Shown here: one piece after another, positions 24,714 through 34,121 of the stretch
How positions within the stretch are numbered: position 1 is the first letter of the stretch
How the letters are laid out: every line of letters begins with the position of its first letter
DNA from: RCC1774 sp050330855
GTDB lineage: Bacteria > Cyanobacteriota > Cyanobacteriia > Thermosynechococcales > Thermosynechococcaceae
Assembly: GCA_050330855.1 (NCBI GenBank)
Contig: JBHJNL010000127.1
Location: 3,371 to 67,370, forward strand
DNA length: 64,000 nt
Direction of reading: 5' to 3'
The notes under the pieces: generated by a model
The model's database searches: none
What the model saw: only the letters and a program-made list of their open reading frames with translations
Told to the model about the DNA's origin: nothing
Position numbers and translations under genes: made by a program

Positions 24714-26908
24714 TGGAATTTGATTTTTTAACTCAACTCCCCAGTTCTAAACTCGATGACCGTAGCTTTGATGATTTAGTCGAAGAATGCCTGCTCCGCA
24801 TTCCTCGGTACTGCCCAGAGTGGACCGACCATAATCTCAGTGATCCGGGCATTACGCTGGTGGAGCTATTCTCTTGGCTCACCGATCAAATGCTGATGCG
24901 GTTTAACCAAGTGCCCCGCAAAAATTACGTGGCGTTTCTAGAGCTATTGGGGATTCGTCTGCAGCCCCCGGCTCCGGCTCAGGCTCGTCTGACCTTCTAT
25001 CTAAGCACAAGCTTGCTCGAAGACTACACCATTCCGCTGGGCACAGAGGTGGCGACAGAGCGGACCGAAACCCAAGAAGCCATTATCTTTAGCACCGATC
25101 AAGAATTGGTCATTGGTCAACCCAAGATCAGACATATTTTGTCGGCGAAGGAGCCTCAAGCCTATGCCGACCATACGAGTGAGTGGCAACTGAATCGGGA
25201 TGCTCTGGTGGCGGGTCATGAGTTTATGGTGTTCCCGCAACAGCCACAGCCCGGTCATAGCTTTTGTCTGGTCTTTGAACCCGATGCGCCGCTGGAGGGA
25301 AATGTGCTGTCGATTCATTTCACTGGCACCCAAGGCACCCCGACGGGCATCGATCCGAATCATCCGCCCCGCCGTTGGGAAGCTTGGGATGGCGAGGCTT
25401 GGGTGAATGTGCTTTTACAAGAAGCTGACGACACGACCAATGGGTTTAGCTTCAATGAGCATAAAGTGGATGACCATCTCACCGAGCCGAGCGGAGATGT
25501 GACGCTTCATTTGCCAGAATGCTGGGTTGTGGACAGTTTTGCCGCGTTTCGAGGACGGTGGCTGCGCTGCGTCTTGACGGAGCCGACCTCCGACCAGCCC
25601 GGATATTCCAATCCGCCTCGGATCCGCACCATTGGTTTACAGACCATTGGTGGTTCCGTGCAGGCCAGCCAGAGTGTGTGGGTGCAAGACGAACGCTTGG
25701 GTATGAGCGACGGGAAGCCGGGACAAAGTTTTGAAGTGCAGACGGCTCCAGTGTTAGAGCGTCGAGCGGGGGAACATTTATTGGTGACACCACCGGGACA
25801 ACCCCCTGAAAGTTGGGAAGAGGTGGAAGATTTTGCAGAGTCTGGTCCCCATGATCGCCACTATGTTGTTAATTCGCTGGAGGGCACTCTGCAGTTGGGG
25901 CCACTGATTCGTGAACCTCAGTCCCTGAAGCGCCAAACTCAGACTCGTGCCTATCTCCAGCAGGTGCTTCCTGCGGAGCGATCGCCCGGTCGAGAGCTGG
26001 AAGCTCAGATGATGGAGCATCAGTACGGCGCGATTCCGCCGCGAGGCGCGGAGCTAATGTTTTCTTACCGGACGGGGGGTGGCAAGCAGGGAAATGTGCA
26101 GGCGCACACGCTGAATTTTCTGAAAACCACCATTCCCTACGTGAGTCGGGTTACCAACCATAAGGCGGCGGTTAATGGGGCCGATGCTGAATCCCTTAAT
26201 CAGGCCGTTTTACGTGCCCCGCACCTGTTGAGATCGCATGATCGGGCGGTCACGGCAGCAGACTTTGAAGCCTTGACCTTGAAGGGGAGTAGAGGTGCGA
26301 TCGCAAGAGCTCAATGCCTCCCCACCTCAGCCAATCACCCGGCCGGCAGCGTCAGCGTCTGCGTGGTTCCCCAAGCTAATACCGATCTCATTGAACGGGG
26401 TCAGGGCATTGCACCCGATCACTTCAACCTCAACCCAGCACTGCGAGAGCAGGTCATACACTACTTGGATGAGAGACGATTGCTCGGTGTACAGGTCCAG
26501 CTCCAGCAGCCTGACTATGTGGGCGTCTCTGTACAGGCGGAGGTCACGTTGGAGCCTGCCTACCAAAATTCAGTCGCCCAATCTGAAATTTTGCAAAACA
26601 TTCAGGTTGATCTGTATCGCTATCTCAATCCCTTGACAGGTGGCCCTGATGGTCAGGGCTGGCCCTTTGGTCGCCCCCTTTACCCTTCAGACATTATGGC
26701 CCTGCTCCAGCAGCGAGCTGGGATTCAGTATCTGGGAGCGATCCTGCTATTCCCCATTCACCATCATGGGCAAGTCTGGCAGCGGCAGACCACCCCCGTC
26801 CTTTGCATTGATCCGGGGCCACTGGGCTTGCTGTGTTCATGGGCAGATGCTCCGGCGAGAACGGGGCATAGCATCAATGTCCTAACGTCCCAGGCGATGA
26901 GGGTTTAA
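24713..26908 (+). CDS. Baseplate J-like protein (Pvc11-type)
   Basis: A 731-residue putative baseplate assembly protein. The N-terminus has the family signature PEWTDHNLSDPGITLVELFSW, and a central LRSHDRAVTAADFEALT motif is typical of gpJ-like wedge proteins. The last third, with ILQNIQVDLYRYLNPLTGG and GWPFGRPLYPSDIMALLQ, is the J-family C-terminal domain. It would assemble with gp25 into the wedge at the tube-proximal end of the machine. It starts at TAATG overlapping gp25 and the next gene begins five bases after its stop. The length is usual for cyanobacterial eCIS baseplate J proteins. Confidence 0.9.
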   Translation: MEFDFLTQLPSSKLDDRSFDDLVEECLLRIPRYCPEWTDHNLSDPGITLVELFSWLTDQMLMRFNQVPRKNYVAFLELLGIRLQPPAPAQARLTFYLSTSLLEDYTIPLGTEVATERTETQEAIIFSTDQELVIGQPKIRHILSAKEPQAYADHTSEWQLNRDALVAGHEFMVFPQQPQPGHSFCLVFEPDAPLEGNVLSIHFTGTQGTPTGIDPNHPPRRWEAWDGEAWVNVLLQEADDTTNGFSFNEHKVDDHLTEPSGDVTLHLPECWVVDSFAAFRGRWLRCVLTEPTSDQPGYSNPPRIRTIGLQTIGGSVQASQSVWVQDERLGMSDGKPGQSFEVQTAPVLERRAGEHLLVTPPGQPPESWEEVEDFAESGPHDRHYVVNSLEGTLQLGPLIREPQSLKRQTQTRAYLQQVLPAERSPGRELEAQMMEHQYGAIPPRGAELMFSYRTGGGKQGNVQAHTLNFLKTTIPYVSRVTNHKAAVNGADAESLNQAVLRAPHLLRSHDRAVTAADFEALTLKGSRGAIARAQCLPTSANHPAGSVSVCVVPQANTDLIERGQGIAPDHFNLNPALREQVIHYLDERRLLGVQVQLQQPDYVGVSVQAEVTLEPAYQNSVAQSEILQNIQVDLYRYLNPLTGGPDGQGWPFGRPLYPSDIMALLQQRAGIQYLGAILLFPIHHHGQVWQRQTTPVLCIDPGPLGLLCSWADAPARTGHSINVLTSQAMRV

Positions 26909-26913
26909 CCGCG

Positions 26914-27993
26914 ATGATATCGGCTCTAATGACGAAAGGCGTCAGCCTCCAGCTCACGCCCATGGAGATCTCTGACTCCATTGCTCAGGCCGGCAGTGAC
27001 ATCGGGCTTGCGGAAAAGGCTCCATCACAATCAGAGATTGTGGTGCATCCCGGTGAACGCTGTCGGGTGGCCCTAGAGCTAAAGAATTGGGAGTCGTACC
27101 CCCAGCAGCTCACCCTCAAACTTGATGGGACGTTTCCCTTAGAGTGGTGCCAAACCGAGGCAGAGCCACAGCGAATGGCCCCCCTAGAGCAGGGGGCGAC
27201 CCACCTGGCAACGGTGGACATTCCAGCCAAGCAAAGCTGGTATGCCGACCTCTGTTTTCAAGTGCCTCCAACGTTTTTTGAAGATCAGGATATTTGGCCG
27301 GCTCATGCTGCAGAGCCTCTTGAACTCAATTTTCAGGGCTGTCTGTCTGTTTGTCCAGCATCAAGTTCGGCAGCAGCCAAGGCAGCGCGATCGCCCATTC
27401 AGCAATCTAGCTTTGATCTTTACGTTCGGCCCCGGAGTCTGTACACCACATTTTTGCCCACGGTGTACCAAGAAATTGACATCATTCATCGGTTCGTCAA
27501 AATCTTTGAAGAAGCCTTTGATCCGGTGGTGAATAGCTTCTCTTCAATGTGGGCCCATTTAGATCCGCTGACGGCCCCACAATCGCTGCTGCCGTTTTTG
27601 GCCCACTGGGTAGACTGGCCCCTTGATGCTCAGCTTAGTCTGACCCAGCAGCGACGACTGATTCGTCGCGCGGTCGAAATTTATCGGTCGCGGGGCACCC
27701 GTAAGGGACTGCGATTTTATCTGCATTTGTATACAGGTCTGCCCCTTGATGAAGGGGTGAGCCGAGAAGAAGATAAATCGATCAGTATTACCGAACCCTC
27801 TGGGCAGGGCTGTCTACTGGGCGTCGCTCAGATGGGGGTCGATACGATTTTAGGAGGGGGGAAGGCGTATCACTTTGAGGTCTGTCTGCGCTGTGAACAG
27901 GACTATCCCATTGATGAAGAGCTTGTCCGGCGCATTATTGAACAGGAGAAACCGGCCTTTTGTACCTACGACCTCTGGATAGAAAATCGCTAA
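26914..27993 (+). CDS. Tail protein I-like baseplate protein with Ig-like N-terminus
   Basis: A 359-residue protein. Its C-terminal half is a P2 gpI-like phage tail (baseplate) domain, with YTTFLPTVYQEIDIIHRF, LLPFLAHWVDWPLD and QQRRLIRRAVEIYRSRGTRKGL. The N-terminal about 150 residues look like an Ig-like beta domain (VVHPGERCRVALELKNW) that resembles the Ig-like modules of the two large proteins further downstream. This extra domain is not part of phage gpI and may dock the baseplate to those membrane proteins. The gene follows baseplate J by five bases with a GAGGG ribosome binding site. Confidence 0.8.
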   Translation: MISALMTKGVSLQLTPMEISDSIAQAGSDIGLAEKAPSQSEIVVHPGERCRVALELKNWESYPQQLTLKLDGTFPLEWCQTEAEPQRMAPLEQGATHLATVDIPAKQSWYADLCFQVPPTFFEDQDIWPAHAAEPLELNFQGCLSVCPASSSAAAKAARSPIQQSSFDLYVRPRSLYTTFLPTVYQEIDIIHRFVKIFEEAFDPVVNSFSSMWAHLDPLTAPQSLLPFLAHWVDWPLDAQLSLTQQRRLIRRAVEIYRSRGTRKGLRFYLHLYTGLPLDEGVSREEDKSISITEPSGQGCLLGVAQMGVDTILGGGKAYHFEVCLRCEQDYPIDEELVRRIIEQEKPAFCTYDLWIENR

Positions 27994-28010
27994 TTTAAGG
28001 AGAAATAATC

Positions 28011-29180
28011 ATGGCCCATTCATTCCCGACACCTGCGATCGCAACCCTACAGCGCCAACAGGTCAAAGACGGTCTGCTCCTCAATGCCGAACGCTGGCAG
28101 CGCGCCCATGACTACCATCGCCAGCGTCAAAACGTTCATTACCAGTCCCTCAATCAGCCTGGTATTGTCTGTGGATTAGGGGTTCATGCGATTCCACCAC
28201 CGGCTGCAGTCGCGGCAGAATACCGCGATCAGCGTTGGGTCAAAATTGAGTCTGGCATTGCGATCGATCTAGAAGGAAATCTCATCATTGTGCCTCAGTC
28301 GCTCAATTTTCGGATTGCCACTGAGATCAAAGAATCAGAGCCGCTCACCGTTTACTTAGTCGCCCAATACAGAGATCCCGATCAGCTCGAAGACACCTCT
28401 GACTACGAAGTCGTCCCAGAAACCTTCAGAGTGGATGAACGCAGCCGTCCCCCCGGCAGACTGGACGTAGAACTATGCCGATTTCTATTGCGAGAGCAGC
28501 AGCATTCCATTTCGATGCCGACTGACGTCTTTTTCCCCGGCTACGGCGATATTGATCTGCGCTATCGCCACCAGGCTCAGGCTCGCCCCCAAGGTTTAGT
28601 CCGCATGGCTGAACTCCAGCATGAAGATGCAGACTGTAGCCGCAATTTCTTCAATCTCACCTACTTATCGCGCTCGGTCGAAGATATTTATCCAGCTTTA
28701 AGAGGAGCAGAAACAATCGATCAAGTCACTTGGGATGATGATTTACAGCCCTATGAGCTGCTCTATCTGACCGGATGTAGGGGCTTATCACTCAATAGCC
28801 GTCAGTGCTCAATGCTATCTGGATATCTACAGCGGGGCGGAACGTTGCTGGTGGATGCTCCCAGTGAGGCAAAGGCGCTGATTCAATCCGTTCAGGTATT
28901 GGCTCAACAATTACAGACGCCCTTGAAGTCGTTGCAAGAGTCCCGCCGTGACCATCCGCTCCGCATCAAGCCATTCCTGTTCTCTGCGCTACCCAGGGTC
29001 GATCAAACCCAGATTCAGCTTTTATCGGGGGGCGGCATTATTCTCTCGATTGGGAATCTGGCTGGCCTGTGGGGCTTAGATGAGGGACTGATGCGATCGC
29101 GCACTGACATCCGCACAGCTCAAGAGCTAGGGCTGAATATTTTGCACTTTGCTTGGAAACGCAGGCAGATGATTGATTGA
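28011..29180 (+). CDS. DUF4159-like protein of the CIS operon
   Basis: A 389-residue soluble protein. The N-terminal half resembles the family often found beside phage-tail baseplate genes, with RQQVKDGLLLNAERWQ and a PGIVCGLGV motif. The C-terminal half, from about residue 210, resembles DUF4159, a Rossmann/glutamine-amidotransferase-like domain, with YELLYLTGCRGLSL and YLQRGGTLLVDA. No catalytic Cys is evident, so the fold may be structural. It starts after a strong AAGGAG ribosome binding site 17 bases downstream of the gpI-like gene and is a baseplate-associated component by context. Confidence 0.65.
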   Translation: MAHSFPTPAIATLQRQQVKDGLLLNAERWQRAHDYHRQRQNVHYQSLNQPGIVCGLGVHAIPPPAAVAAEYRDQRWVKIESGIAIDLEGNLIIVPQSLNFRIATEIKESEPLTVYLVAQYRDPDQLEDTSDYEVVPETFRVDERSRPPGRLDVELCRFLLREQQHSISMPTDVFFPGYGDIDLRYRHQAQARPQGLVRMAELQHEDADCSRNFFNLTYLSRSVEDIYPALRGAETIDQVTWDDDLQPYELLYLTGCRGLSLNSRQCSMLSGYLQRGGTLLVDAPSEAKALIQSVQVLAQQLQTPLKSLQESRRDHPLRIKPFLFSALPRVDQTQIQLLSGGGIILSIGNLAGLWGLDEGLMRSRTDIRTAQELGLNILHFAWKRRQMID

Positions 29181-29259
29181 CAGAGATCCGACCTCTGTCT
29201 AATTGTTCTGGCTCCAGGGTGTCCTTCAATGAAAGGCAACCACCGGATTGAGAAAGACC

Positions 29260-31470
29260 ATGCTTGCCAGCTCAGTCATTGATGCGAGTTTAACCACACA
29301 GAGCCTTACCTTTCGCCCTGGGGAATCCTCGGTTTCCTTTGGCGTTTCAGTGATGAACTGCAGCGATCAGTTTGCGTCCTTTCAATTAGAAATTCTCGCC
29401 GCAGGAGCCAATCAACAAACCGGCTGGTATCACCTTTCCCCCGAAGTCTCCACCGCAAAACCACCCGGAGATCGCACTGAGTTTCAGGTCGAGATTCTAG
29501 ACTCGCCCATTCCTGATTTCGTGGGGACCATCAACCTCATGGTCCGGGTCTCTTCGCCTCAACTCCCCGAAGAACGGCGACTCGTGGTCAGACTGACCCT
29601 CGAACCCAGAGTTGGCTCCAACCACCTGCGCCTCGCCTTGCCCGTCAAACATCTGCAGGTCTATCCCCGCAATACCGTTAACATTCCCGTTACGGTCAAA
29701 AATGTCGGGTCACAGACCACTGAAGTGCTGCTGCAGTGCAAAGAACTACAGCTAAGCTGGCTCGTGGGCAGCACAGAGCGACGCCTAGAAATTGCCGCGA
29801 ACAGCGAAGCAACGGCAATCTTTCAATGTCAGCCAGCCGGGGCTGATCAGGTTCCCAGTCAGAACTATCCCTTTGTGATCACGGCCCAGAATCAAGAGGG
29901 GTACACCCTAGACATGCGGGGGACTCTAGAAGTTCTGCCCGTGGGCTTCATGCAGTTTGAGGCCCAACCCCAGCAACAGCAGATTCCAGCCCAAAGAGCC
30001 TGGTTGCCCAATTGGAAATCGCGCCAAGCCACCTTCCAACTGATGTTGCAAAACACCAGTAATCTACTGCAGACCGTTGAGCTAGAGGTGCGGGGCCAAG
30101 ATGCTCAGCGCTGCCATATTCAGACCACCCCAGAGCAAGCGGTTCTACCCCTGGGAGAAATCACCCCCATCGACTTAACCCTTTCCCCACGCCGCCCCTG
30201 GATTGGGCTGTCGCGAAAGCTGAAGCTTGAGGTGAAGCCCTGGCTCTCAGACCCAAGGCTCGGAAGCTGTGATCCAGCAACCCAGATTCTACTCCTCAAG
30301 GTTTTTCCCATTATTCCGCTGTGGTTGCTGGTGGCGTTTTTCGCCCTGTTGGCCGCGATAATCTTCAAACCGACACCGATTACCCATCTGGCGGGGGTCA
30401 ATGCCGTTCAACTGAGCGGCACCAGTGGCCGACTTCCATTGGTGCTCAGCGCCTCAGACGATTGCTCTATTCGAAGCTGGGGAATCTCAAGCTGGGGGAT
30501 CACAAGCTGGGCAACACTCCAGCCTGAAGGCACCTTAAATAAAGGAACTTTGCCCCATACCTGTACCGAACCGCAACCCCGCTCTGCCGATGGCCTGCTA
30601 GCGCTCACAAAACAGGCCGTCCGATCGTTGGCGTTGGTGCCGGTGAACAACAATCAGGTCTTCGCTGGCTTAGAGAATGGAACGATTCAGGCTTGGGATA
30701 TTAATGGGGGCCAGCCGTTATATACGCTCCGCGATCCAACGGATCAGACCAGCGATCGCATCTTAGATCTCACCTTTACCCGGAACGCTCTGACGCTGTA
30801 CAGCAGTTACGGCAGCGGCAAAATTCGCAGTTGGCAACGCGCTAGAGACATTCGCTTTAACCCTAAGCCCGCCAAAGTCTTCTCGCTTCCCGATCGGTTT
30901 GCGGCTCAAGTTTGGTCCCTAGCCCTCAGCCCCGATGAGAAAACCCTGGTCAGTGCGGGCCAGTTCAAGCGCCTTGTTCTATGGGATGTTGCCAAAGCGC
31001 AGCCCCGTCAGCTCTCGGCAGAGCCTGCTCAAAACCGAGGGGAAAACGACTTCTTTTGGGATGCCACCTTTGCACCCCAGACTTCCATCCTCGCCGCCTC
31101 AGACTCTGATGGTTATATTACGCTCTGGGACTTGAGTCAATGCAGCAGTCCCCCAAAATCGACTGAGGCAAACCCACTCCCCCCACAAAGTTGTACACAA
31201 CGCTCTCGATGGCAGGCCGCAAAGGCCTCCGTTCGTCAAATCCAATTCACCCCTGACCGACGATGGCTTGTGAGTGCAGGCGATGACGGTCAGATCACGG
31301 CTTGGCCGATGACCTCAAAACTGACCCTCGATTCGACTCAAAAACCAAAACGCATTGCCACTCTCCCTAGCCGGGTGACCTCTCTGGATCTGATTGCCAA
31401 TGATCAGGGCGTCTGGGTCGCCAGCGGCTCTGAGGATGCTCAAGTCCGGTTCCATCGATTTAATCCTTAA
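29260..31470 (+). CDS. Ig-like single-pass membrane protein with WD40 propeller
   Basis: A 736-residue protein. Residues 1-340 hold two or three Ig-like (NEW3/COG1470-type) beta domains with FRPGESSVSFGVSVMNCSD and PRNTVNIPVTVKNVG motifs. A single transmembrane helix (IIPLWLLVAFFALLAAIIF, about residues 350-370) follows, and then a WD40-type propeller of about 350 residues with repeated SASDDCSIRSW, TIQAWD and SAGDDGQITAW blades. It has no signal peptide at the start. A GAGAAAG site favours ATG 29260 over TTG 29248. In a baseplate operon it could anchor the particle in a membrane, with the propeller as a docking surface. That role is inferred. Confidence 0.7.
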   Translation: MLASSVIDASLTTQSLTFRPGESSVSFGVSVMNCSDQFASFQLEILAAGANQQTGWYHLSPEVSTAKPPGDRTEFQVEILDSPIPDFVGTINLMVRVSSPQLPEERRLVVRLTLEPRVGSNHLRLALPVKHLQVYPRNTVNIPVTVKNVGSQTTEVLLQCKELQLSWLVGSTERRLEIAANSEATAIFQCQPAGADQVPSQNYPFVITAQNQEGYTLDMRGTLEVLPVGFMQFEAQPQQQQIPAQRAWLPNWKSRQATFQLMLQNTSNLLQTVELEVRGQDAQRCHIQTTPEQAVLPLGEITPIDLTLSPRRPWIGLSRKLKLEVKPWLSDPRLGSCDPATQILLLKVFPIIPLWLLVAFFALLAAIIFKPTPITHLAGVNAVQLSGTSGRLPLVLSASDDCSIRSWGISSWGITSWATLQPEGTLNKGTLPHTCTEPQPRSADGLLALTKQAVRSLALVPVNNNQVFAGLENGTIQAWDINGGQPLYTLRDPTDQTSDRILDLTFTRNALTLYSSYGSGKIRSWQRARDIRFNPKPAKVFSLPDRFAAQVWSLALSPDEKTLVSAGQFKRLVLWDVAKAQPRQLSAEPAQNRGENDFFWDATFAPQTSILAASDSDGYITLWDLSQCSSPPKSTEANPLPPQSCTQRSRWQAAKASVRQIQFTPDRRWLVSAGDDGQITAWPMTSKLTLDSTQKPKRIATLPSRVTSLDLIANDQGVWVASGSEDAQVRFHRFNP

Positions 31471-31491
31471 TAACCCCTTACGGAAAATGCC

Positions 31492-33717
31492 ATGTTGAAT
31501 GTAATGACGACGTCTCTCAAGGTTATGCTCAATCCTCCCTCAGGCCTAGAGGGATTCCCCGGTGAAACGGTGATGCTGCACGTCAGTCTTATTAATCAAG
31601 GGACTCAGGGCGCTGTCATTGATGTCCACATTGATCCGATGGGCCAGACCTGGTGTCCGTCGCCGCAGCAGCGGGTTGCCCTTGACCCCCAGCAGGGATG
31701 CGAAGTGAGTCTATCGTTTGAGCTACCCATTGATGCATTGCCAGGTAGCTATCCGTTTACCTTAGTTGTAGATGCCCCAGATCACTATCCCGAAGAGACG
31801 CCGCTACACTACCCAAGCCAGCTCGAAGTTCTGATCAAAGAGCGGCCTGTGGAACGACTCGATCAGCCGACTTTTATTCTTAACCTAGCCACTAGCCCAG
31901 ACACGCCTCTCCTGATTCAACCGGGGCAACATCAGACCCTCTCGGTTCAGGTCAACAACCGCTCCAGGCGGGTCGATCGATTTCGCCTCAACTGCCTAGA
32001 TCTCGATCCAGATTGGTTCACGATTCAATATCCCTGTACCGATCTCAGCGAGTTGGGGGTATTGTCTGATGGTGATAGCCTAGAGCTGAATCCCGGTACT
32101 CAGGGCACCGTTACCGTTGAGTTCTATTTCCCTTTGGATATGCCTGCGGGGAACTACTCACCGACACTGCAAGTTCTGTCTGATAATGCTCCGGAGCAGG
32201 TGTTTCTAGATCTGGTGTATTTAGAGGTTAAGCCCAAGCTGCTGCTGAGCGTGAGCCTCGAAACCCTATTGGGCAAGGTCAGCCGCAAACCGGGTCAGTA
32301 TCGGCTCAAGCTGACGAATCAGAGTAATTTGATCCGAGAATTAGCGGTGAGTGCCAGCAGTCGAGATGAAACGGAGCTGTGTACCTATACCTGTGAGCCA
32401 TCCTCGGTGCGGCTACTCATGGGTGAAACAGCAGCCATTGATCTAGCTGTGCGGCCCAAGCATAAGTTACGGCGTCCACTTTTGGGGCGGGGTTTAGAGC
32501 TACCGTTTCAAATTGATCTCCAAGACCTTGACGAATACCCAATTCCTGAGCAGACCCCGAAGGGTCTTTTGATTTGGAAGGCTCGCCCTTGGTGGCAATT
32601 GCTGCTGTGGATCTTGGTGGGGGTTGGCACCTTATCAGGGTTCGGATTTTTAGTGTGGTTGAAGTTCTTTAAACCGGCCCCGCCCCCTGTCTTGACTGAG
32701 TTCAAATCGGACAGTATTCGCTATGTAGAAGGCGGTCGAGTGCGCCTCGCTTGGACTATCTCGAATGTCGATCAGTTGGAGCAGCTCACGGTTAACTCCG
32801 TAAAGGATCAAGTCGCCAGTAAGCCCCAGGTGTTTGATTTCTCGAAAGGCTTACCCACTGAATTGAGCCGGTTCTGTCAAAGTCGCGATCGCAACCTAAC
32901 CTGCACCAACATCGACACGGGCGCACGACTGGCTGGGGAATACACTTTCAACCTCCAAATTAAGGCAAAGTCAGAACAGCAAAATAGTCAGAAAGAATTA
33001 AATGTCGTCGTACAACCCAGGCCACTGCCTTTAGTCGCAGGTGTTTCGTCGAGCCAAGCTCAAATCGAGAAAGGCAAACTCTTGCCCCTCAACTGGAAAC
33101 TGAAGAATGCCAGTCAACTTAGTGAACTGCAGGTGTTCAGCCAAACCAAGGAGGGTAAGCCTACGTTGATTAAGACCTATGACTTCAAAGCCCAGATCCC
33201 CCCTGAGCTAAGCAAGCAATGCAAACCACCCGTTAATGAAGAACTGCTTTGCTCAAATGTAAAAATTGGGTTACCCGCGACCCCTGGCCCCTATGGGATT
33301 AGTCTACAAACAGTATCAAAGAGCGGCCAAAAGCAGGCACCGCCCTCTCAACCGGTTCCGGTGGAGGTGAAGGGCAAGCCGCCCAAAATTCTAGCCTTCA
33401 CGCTCAACGGCCAAAGCGCAGGCACGAATCCTTCGCTTTTTCTAAAAGCAGGACAGGCCGTAACCCTAAAGTGGCAAGTCGAGGGGGATGATCTGACGGT
33501 AAATCTCGAACCTTTGGGTGATGTCTCAGCGAACGGTTCAAAAACATTGAAGGCGACTAAAGGTCTATCGCAAATCACCCTTACCGTTGCGAATAAACAA
33601 GGTCAGTCTGTTAAATCAGCATTCTTGGTCCAGGTTGATACCCCCAATGGGACTACACCACAGCTTGATCCTGGGGCACCGCAGCCTTCCGAGCAACGAC
33701 TTGAGCCGTTGTGGTGA
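31492..33717 (+). CDS. Ig-like single-pass membrane protein, CIS operon
   Basis: A 741-residue paralogue of the preceding gene in its first half: Ig-like domains with NPPSGLEGFPGETVMLHVSL and QPGQHQTLSVQVNN motifs, then one transmembrane helix (LLLWILVGVGTLSGFGFLVWL, about residues 370-390). The other side has three further beta-sandwich-like repeats (PVEVKGKPPKI and similar) instead of a WD40 propeller. It lies 21 bases after the WD40 protein and ends the baseplate operon. The pair suggests two related anchors with different outer or inner faces. Orientation in the membrane cannot be settled from sequence. Confidence 0.7.
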   Translation: MLNVMTTSLKVMLNPPSGLEGFPGETVMLHVSLINQGTQGAVIDVHIDPMGQTWCPSPQQRVALDPQQGCEVSLSFELPIDALPGSYPFTLVVDAPDHYPEETPLHYPSQLEVLIKERPVERLDQPTFILNLATSPDTPLLIQPGQHQTLSVQVNNRSRRVDRFRLNCLDLDPDWFTIQYPCTDLSELGVLSDGDSLELNPGTQGTVTVEFYFPLDMPAGNYSPTLQVLSDNAPEQVFLDLVYLEVKPKLLLSVSLETLLGKVSRKPGQYRLKLTNQSNLIRELAVSASSRDETELCTYTCEPSSVRLLMGETAAIDLAVRPKHKLRRPLLGRGLELPFQIDLQDLDEYPIPEQTPKGLLIWKARPWWQLLLWILVGVGTLSGFGFLVWLKFFKPAPPPVLTEFKSDSIRYVEGGRVRLAWTISNVDQLEQLTVNSVKDQVASKPQVFDFSKGLPTELSRFCQSRDRNLTCTNIDTGARLAGEYTFNLQIKAKSEQQNSQKELNVVVQPRPLPLVAGVSSSQAQIEKGKLLPLNWKLKNASQLSELQVFSQTKEGKPTLIKTYDFKAQIPPELSKQCKPPVNEELLCSNVKIGLPATPGPYGISLQTVSKSGQKQAPPSQPVPVEVKGKPPKILAFTLNGQSAGTNPSLFLKAGQAVTLKWQVEGDDLTVNLEPLGDVSANGSKTLKATKGLSQITLTVANKQGQSVKSAFLVQVDTPNGTTPQLDPGAPQPSEQRLEPLW

Positions 33718-33740
33718 CATTATTGGCGAGAATACTGTCC

Positions 33741-34040
33741 CTACCCCAATCCTAAAGTCGCAATGTAGGACTGCTGATCCGCATTAAAACTAAAGCGACG
33801 GATCAGCGCTTCCACTGATTCAATCGGCAGCGTATCGATGATGGTGGCCCGGTATGTGATCGTGGGTAGGTCTGGCACCTCCACCGCACAATGCTCCGAG
33901 AGAAAAAAGATTTTCTGGACCGGTTTCAAATCGTAGGAAACCTTGACCCCCAACTCCGGGCAACCGAGAAACACATGGAACATTTCCATCTGTCGCCAAA
34001 ACTGAAGGGTACTGCGCTTAAACTCAGGATGTAAAGTCAT
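33741..34040 (-). CDS. Small hypothetical protein
   Basis: A 99-residue soluble protein that I do not recognise. It has a mixed alpha/beta pattern with FHVFLGCPELGVKVSYDL and a C-terminal ESVEALIRRFSF helix. A CAGGGG sequence lies eight bases before the ATG, which supports translation. It converges on the last baseplate gene with a 23-base gap and is the only intact gene between the injection locus and the decayed substrate-binding-protein gene. Confidence 0.5.
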   Translation of the reverse strand: MTLHPEFKRSTLQFWRQMEMFHVFLGCPELGVKVSYDLKPVQKIFFLSEHCAVEVPDLPTITYRATIIDTLPIESVEALIRRFSFNADQQSYIATLGLG

Positions 34041-34121
34041 ACATCGCCCCTGATTAAGTTTGAGTTAAATTTGACTCATTATGCCCTCGGTAAGAGTGAT
34101 ATGCAACCTTCAACCCGTCCA

